From: Melampsora larici-populina 98AG31
Taxonomy: Eukaryota; Basidiomycota; Pucciniomycetes; Pucciniales; Melampsoraceae
DNA: 64,000 nt
Assembly (NCBI RefSeq): GCF_000204055.1
Contig: NW_006768807.1
Span: forward strand, 153,149 to 217,148
Reading direction: 5' to 3'
Below are positions 59,401 through 64,000 of the stretch, piece after piece; position 1 is the stretch's first letter; each line of letters begins with the position of its first letter. The notes below the pieces were generated by a model that was not told where the DNA came from, made no database searches, and was given only the letters and a program-made list of their open reading frames with translations. The position numbers and the translations under genes are program-made.

Positions 59401-61664
59401 GGATTTTTTAAGAGCTGTTTACCACTTTAACAATTTTTATTGATGTGTTTATAAACTTGTGTCTTTTGTGCGAAATTATGTTTCCTTTCTTCTTCATCTC
59501 TTACATAGCATTAATCATTTTTATTATTATAAACTTATTAGAGCAGTACTAGGTCACTCAAATCAGCCCTTCATCAGAAGAGAAATTTGTTTTATGTGCT
59601 TTATATGACACTGTCATTCTGGAATAATATCAAAAAGATATTGAGCTTATTTTTCAACATTTTGACTTGACTGGAATAACACTTTAAATGTGTTGAGCTT
59701 ATTTCTCTGGTGCTTTTTATCAAGATACTTTTCTCTTATTATCAAAGACCTGGTTATATTTCTCTGTTATCAGGAGACTTTAACAACAAAGTCCAGTTTG
59801 TTAAAGATTCTCAGAAAGAGCAGTCTCAGACACCTTCTTTAGATCTATTATATCTTCAGATTATCCTCTTTCAAAGCACTGTATAGCCCTTGTTGTGCTA
59901 TAAGTACTACACCAATTTCCCCCAATTGGTGTGATGGCTATCATTGATGAAGAAGTGGAGGAATTTGTGGAGGAGTCTGATGATGTCTTCCAGGATGACA
60001 GTGGTGACGATGACGTAATTAGTAATCCCAGCAGTGATTCGGATCAATCAAGGTCCGGCTCCGAACGAGATCAAGGCTCTGACTTTGAAGACGTGGAACA
60101 ACAAGACGAACCTCAAGTCTACCAAAACCGCAAGAAGGCTTATCTCCTTGGTGATACTTATATGAAGCAACTTACTAATGATGTAAGTGCTATCTCATCG
60201 ACTCCATTTACTTAGTCTGGTGTGTAAATAACTAATCTTCTGTTCATTTTACTCAGATAGACATGGTCAATAAAAAACTCACTTGCTCAAGTGGTCACCG
60301 GGCGGATTTTGATTGACGCCGAATAAGAGCCAACCTTCAATGTCAGCAAGACAAATTACCGAAGCTCAAGGCACTTTTATCTGGCCATGGTATTCAATGG
60401 GGTATAAGGGCTGAGCGCTTGGAAAGGATGTGGGCTGCTTGCGCTGTAAGTCATCTGTTCACTTTACTTGTCATTTTAATTTGTTTCTAAGTATAATACT
60501 ATTACTAACCAATCTTCCCCATTTCCCATTTCAGGTCATTGATGGAGTCATGAGGGAGGATCTGGCTGAGGTAACCACCAAGAAACGTCGGCCAAAGAAG
60601 GATGGTAAGGCCCATGGGTATTTTGAGGGCGTAGTATTCTCCGTGGCCGATTGGCAAGCGATGAGAGACCTTTTAGATGTACTCACAGTACGTATCTCTT
60701 GCTTTTTCTCAATCATGGTTCAATAGTTTTTCTTACTACCTTCATCTTGTTCAATTCTATTTTGTTCATCTTTTTGACTTCCAGCCGTACAAGTACTTAA
60801 CTCGAGACATGGAAGCAAACAAACCTACTGGCTGTATGGTTTTAGTAAAGTATTTTCAACTCAAGACCTCCATGGAGGAACGTCTAAAGAAGATGCACGC
60901 AAAAGATCCACTTTACCCAATGGTTGATATCATGATCAATAAGATCATCAGCTATCTGAACAAGGCACTCGAATGCGAAACTTTAGTTTTAGCAGCTGTC
61001 TTCCACCCCGGTCTAAGGGTTAAGTTTTTCTCTCATGTGTTTGGAATGGGCGGCGTTGGAAACAATTGGGCCAAAGAGTTACTCACATTGGTTTATAACA
61101 AGAAGCGTGATGAACTTGATCTCCAAAACCAGCCAGTCACCACCTCTCCGCAATCCGAATCCCCTGCTGATGATGAAATTGGAGGTCAATTGTTACACTT
61201 TTACAACAATGCCGTGGCCTCAAGCGAACTGAACAAACATGAGCGATACCTTCAAGGTGTTGATCCAATGGTCACTTGTGATGTGAAAAATCCACAATAT
61301 GTGTTGGATTGGTGGGAGGTAAGTCTTCATATCCTAGATCATTACTTTCTATTACTGATGATTTATGTGTTTCCAGGCAAATGCTGGTAAATATCCGGTC
61401 TTATCGGTATTGGCTTGAGATTACCTCGCCACGCCTGCAGCTTCGGCTGCACCCAAACGATCTTTTTCTATTGCTGGTCAGGTTTGTACAGCAGCAAGAG
61501 GTGGCCTTGTTCCTTGCATGATCCAGATGACTGTCAGCAGCCAATTGTGGATCTTGGAAAATGTCCCTTTGAAGGGTGATTTTGCTGGAGTTGGGAATTT
61601 ATTGAGTATGCAAAGAAGATGGTTCAGAAGAAAACTCGCCAGTCTTATCATAAATAGTTTCTAA
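56467..61664 (+). pseudogene. hAT-4 transposase, about ten exons, many TGA stops
   Basis: From ATG 56467 the exons read, in order: MLNKQPTLELFLTSGYE; a low-complexity STSTRGRPGFAR with an AT-hook-like GRP; the BED finger, WPCLHCKKDV then LHQSNLKAHRDGH (57292-57410); VWTVKGNLHAFIGASNSY (57814-58040); SDSGSNNFTMGREL and RCFCHKMGLIVKAG (about 58130-58330); an acidic segment (59931-60182); and LTRDMEANKPTGCMVLVKYF (60785-61319). A last exon has the dimerisation region, with SFSIAGQV, ending at TAA 61662-61664. TGA codons interrupt at 56611, 56921, 57345, 58329, 60314 and 61416. At 61416 hAT-3 keeps Arg (IARDYLF). A solo LTR splits the exon at 58350. Confidence 0.78.
58350..59911. mobile_element. 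Probable solo LTR inside the hAT-4 transposase
   Basis: The segment begins TGTGGTA and ends TACTACA (imperfect inverted TG...CA ends). It holds no coding sequence, and the transposase frame breaks off before it and resumes after it. Rejoining with one copy of the flank gives an in-frame HNTLGQFPPIG. The flanks are CCGA (left) and CCAA (right), an imperfect short duplication differing at a CpG site. A small repeat of CATATACACAG lies at about 59156-59180. Confidence 0.55.
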
Positions 61665-61840
61665 TTGTCTTTTCCTTTTTTGTTTTTTTTTCTCTCTATC
61701 ACTTTTTCTTTACACTCGTTTAGAGCTTACATACTTTTTAATCTTTCATTATGGTGTTTACCACATATATGTTTGTTCTTTTTCACCTGGTTGAGAAATT
61801 TTAAAAAAACGTTTTTTTTTCGCTCGCAGCGCTGTGAAAC
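61665..61840 (+). other. hAT-4 3' subterminal sequence
   Basis: T-rich sequence 3' of the transposase, joined across the LTR to the GCAGCG-rich terminus at 62931-63066. Confidence 0.5.
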
Positions 61841-62925
61841 TGTCAACCTGAGAGGCTTTTGCGGAGCAAAACCTCCAAGGTATGCACAAAAAAACCTAAG
61901 CACCTAAAAACAAAAAACTAATAAAAATTTAATTACAACTCTATCACTCAGTTTCAAGAGTGTAAAACAATAATAAACTCGTCTAGACGACGACAATGAT
62001 TCCATCTCTTGCCAAGGATCCAGATAACATTACCCTGGCCAGGAAGTCCTTTCTTTTCATCGAACCCTGATAGTCACTTCAAAAAATAACTAGAACCCGT
62101 ACCAAAAACTACTTTGGTACTAATTCAATTATTATATATTAGAAACACTCTACTCAGGGTTCAGTAACCAAAACAACCTGACCAAGTAAGAGAAACTAGA
62201 AAGGGCTGCTTCGTTACAAACCAGCAATAGAACCTGATTAGCTTATCACGAATTCATGATAACAAGGCAGGGTTATAATGACATCACTAGGCAAGTTTTT
62301 ACCTTTGTTATATAAAGACATCGTATCCTCTAAGAGTAAAAGAGAATGATCCTTTACGAATAACATCTTTTTACACAACCAACAATTAACTTCCTAAAAG
62401 CATTTTCACTATTCTAAAAACCTTTTTCGAATCAACCCTTTTTTCTTAAAAACTCAACTCGCTTAGATTTGTATCCTTTCTGCGTTGAATCCTTATTGAT
62501 TAGAATTCTCGCTCTAAATACCCTTCTCAGCAAGTTATCCGTTTCCTCCTTTTCTATTTTAAGTCGCAAGCGTTAAAGATCGTCTGGCTTCAGTAAGCCA
62601 ATTCGACTAAAGTCTTCTGCAAAACTACCTTTTGATTTACCGACGATCAACCAACACTGAAGTGTGGCCTAAAGTACAGATTGCTGAAAACTTCGTTTTA
62701 AGCTTTCACTTTAGAAGACGTTCGAGAGTACAGCACCTCGATCAGTGACTGGCAGCGGTAAACATCCCGCACCAAAGGCAACCACAGAAAACAACTGTGG
62801 ATATTTCTCTTTACTAAGAATCGAAAACCAAACCTCGAAGAAAATCTTTGAAGATTATCTCTAACGAGGTCTACATTTAGTAAGTTGCTTATCAGCTCAC
62901 GCCTATTAGTAACCTTAGGCTGACA
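61841..62925. mobile_element. Solo LTR in the 3' region of hAT-4
   Basis: The 1,085-bp unit starts TGTCAACCTGAGAG and ends TTAGGCTGACA. A perfect 5-bp duplication, GAAAC, lies at 61836-61840 and 62926-62930. It shares termini, length and internal landmarks (for example AGTTTCAAGAGTG, and a TATA-like TATATAAAG at about 62310) with the LTR at 34910-35984. The two are copies of one LTR family. Confidence 0.85.
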
Positions 62926-63066
62926 GAAACGCTGCGATATTGAGCAGCGTTTTGAGCTACTTTTTTGCCCAAAAACTTGGCCACGGTGACACTAAAGCTA
63001 CTTGAGTTTTGGCCTCCCAAAAATCGTTACGCAGCTGGATTCGAGCCTGGCAGCGCTGCGAGCCAG

Positions 63067-63472
63067 GCTTGATGTCTTGAAGAATTACACAGACTATCAC
63101 CAATCACTTTTGTATGACTCGATAACCCCTTATAAAAATGGTGATAGACTTTATTTCTTCAACTAAACAATTCTGCATCAATGTCCACACAAGAGAAATC
63201 CAAATGTCGTTTTACTCTCCTATAAAACACCCCAAGGAATGCTTTTCGCCGGACTCATATTTTCTATCGCTACTCAACAATAACACATCTGGAAAACAAA
63301 CTCATCATTGAATTTAATTTCAGCTACTAAAAATAATATAACTAACCACAACAACGCCTTTCAAGCACGTCCCTCGAAGTCATTCGTTCTCACCAAAATT
63401 TTGAGCAACAAAAGATTCAGAAGCTTGGTGACAAGCTCTGTTGATTTGCGAGAGTGTGAACCTGCAAAAGAA
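63067..63472. other. Non-coding region between hAT-4 and the tRNA gene
   Basis: No gene recognised. The TTTT just 3' of the tRNA (63466-63469 on the minus strand) is a likely RNA polymerase III terminator. Confidence 0.55.
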
Positions 63473-63577
63473 CGACAGCAGTGAGGTTTGAACTCACGCT
63501 CACATAGTGAAACAGCTGATGTTTTCCAACCTTGTTGGGCATTCAAAACTGTCGCCTTAACCACTGGCCATGCTGTC
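63473..63577 (-). tRNA. tRNA-Ser(UGA) with a 24-nt intron
   Basis: On the minus strand the acceptor stem GACAGCA (from 63577) pairs perfectly with TGCTGTC, followed by discriminator G. The A box includes TGGCCAGTGGTTAAGG; the B box is GAGTTCAAACCTC with a perfect 5-bp T stem, GTGAG/CTCAC. The anticodon stem ACAGT/GCTGT closes a loop TTTGAA-A. This gives anticodon UGA (serine), with an intron at 63518-63541 right after position 37, the standard place. A variable arm TCAC-TAT-GTGA is present, as serine tRNAs require. The spliced length is 81 nt. No CCA is encoded, as expected for a nuclear eukaryotic gene. A TTTT terminator follows. Confidence 0.92.
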
Positions 63578-64000
63578 TGTGCCCATGGATCCCCATAACG
63601 TTTCACAATGGATGGTATATTACAGAGCCGTAATTTGACTTCTGTGTATGTAGTTTTTGTTCCAGAGGTATTTTGCACGATGTACATCAAAGAGGACTAG
63701 GTATGGTCTCATGCAATTGGCTTATTTAAGTGTGAATTTTTATATATCCACTCGAGGTTTGCCTGAGAAGGTAGGAAGGTGTGTTGGTGCTGAAGTCAAA
63801 TCTTTGACAAGAATTTTGAAATCATGATTCCGTCGAGTCTTGTTTGTTATTTGACCATCACTTGGACGAGGAAGTAATGATACGAGCTCGAGTATGAATT
63901 AGATTGCTATCAGAGGAGATCAGACTAAGAGGCCCTAAGCATCAACTTGCACAATTTCAACTCTTCATTCACTCTCTGAGCTGTCTTCAAAGAGAGCTGA
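63578..64000. other. Non-coding flank 5' of the tRNA gene
   Basis: No gene recognised to the end of the window. Confidence 0.5.

Larger units (their letters stand above)
55777..63066 (+). mobile_element. hAT-4 transposon with two LTR insertions
   Basis: The left end starts CTGGATCGCAGCGC; the right end, read inward, starts CTGGCTCGCAGCGC. Both subterminal zones are rich in GCAGCGC palindromes (55777-55860 and 62930-63066). A BED-finger hAT transposase lies between on the plus strand. Two solo LTRs (58350-59911 and 61841-62925) lengthen the element to 7.3 kb. The flanking 8 bases (CTTCAATG and GCTTGATG) do not match well, so the exact limits are uncertain. Confidence 0.65.

Noticed and set aside
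2116..61418. TGA read as a sense codon instead of stop
   Set aside because: The intact SSH4-like gene ends in TGA, and TGA breaks are concentrated in transposons and pseudogenes, so mutation is the simpler explanation.
63361..63690. Minus-strand 109-residue reading frame
   Set aside because: It runs straight through the tRNA-Ser gene and has no domain; a chance frame.

Overview
This window looks like a transposon-dominated stretch of a fungal nuclear genome, most likely a rust fungus (Pucciniales, Basidiomycota). The evidence is protein-level: several BED-finger hAT transposases of the kind abundant in rusts, a decayed member of a repeated gene family I associate with rusts, an intron-rich Ssh4-like SPRY gene, and a Tad1-like LINE with a terminal C-x2-C...H-x4-C motif. 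Genes have many short GT-AG introns. The species call is inference. There are two assembly gaps (5663-5803 and 53397-53496).

Layout. 1-448 is the 3' end of a LINE. 449-10080 is a nested stack: a ~0.43 kb fold-back element is split by two hAT transposons, each with a perfect 8-bp target-site duplication (TSD). hAT-1 (473-3766) contains a TA-flanked mariner-type MITE. hAT-2 (3886-9781) encodes an 800-codon transposase with one stop codon and contains a smaller deleted hAT (4335-6113). 10372-12461 is a gene-family pseudogene, and 13322-17942 a third large hAT, hAT-3. 18711-20635 is an intact host gene, an Ssh4-type Rsp5 adaptor. 21985-24031 is a TIR element with an 8-bp TSD carrying an unrecognised multi-exon gene. 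28696-30491 is an intact host F-box/WD40 gene. 32688-36717 is a LINE with an internal deletion, split by a solo LTR (34910-35984).

From about 36.7 kb to 55142 lies a probable Helitron. It has a 1,429-residue Rep/Pif1 helicase gene (one premature stop), an accessory ORF upstream, two tandem F-box paralogues downstream (the second split by a CACTA-type element), and a GC hairpin followed by CTAG at its 3' end. 55777-63066 is a fourth large hAT, hAT-4, containing two solo-LTR insertions. 63473-63577 is an intron-containing tRNA-Ser(UGA).

Together the window records repeated insertion followed by mutation. Coding frames can be rebuilt exactly across the solo LTR in the LINE and the CACTA element in the F-box gene. 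Most decayed reading frames are broken by TGA, often where a relative keeps arginine, which suggests CGA-to-TGA decay. The host-like functional genes appear to be the SSH4 homologue, the F-box/WD40 gene and the tRNA; the Helitron F-box genes may be captured host genes.
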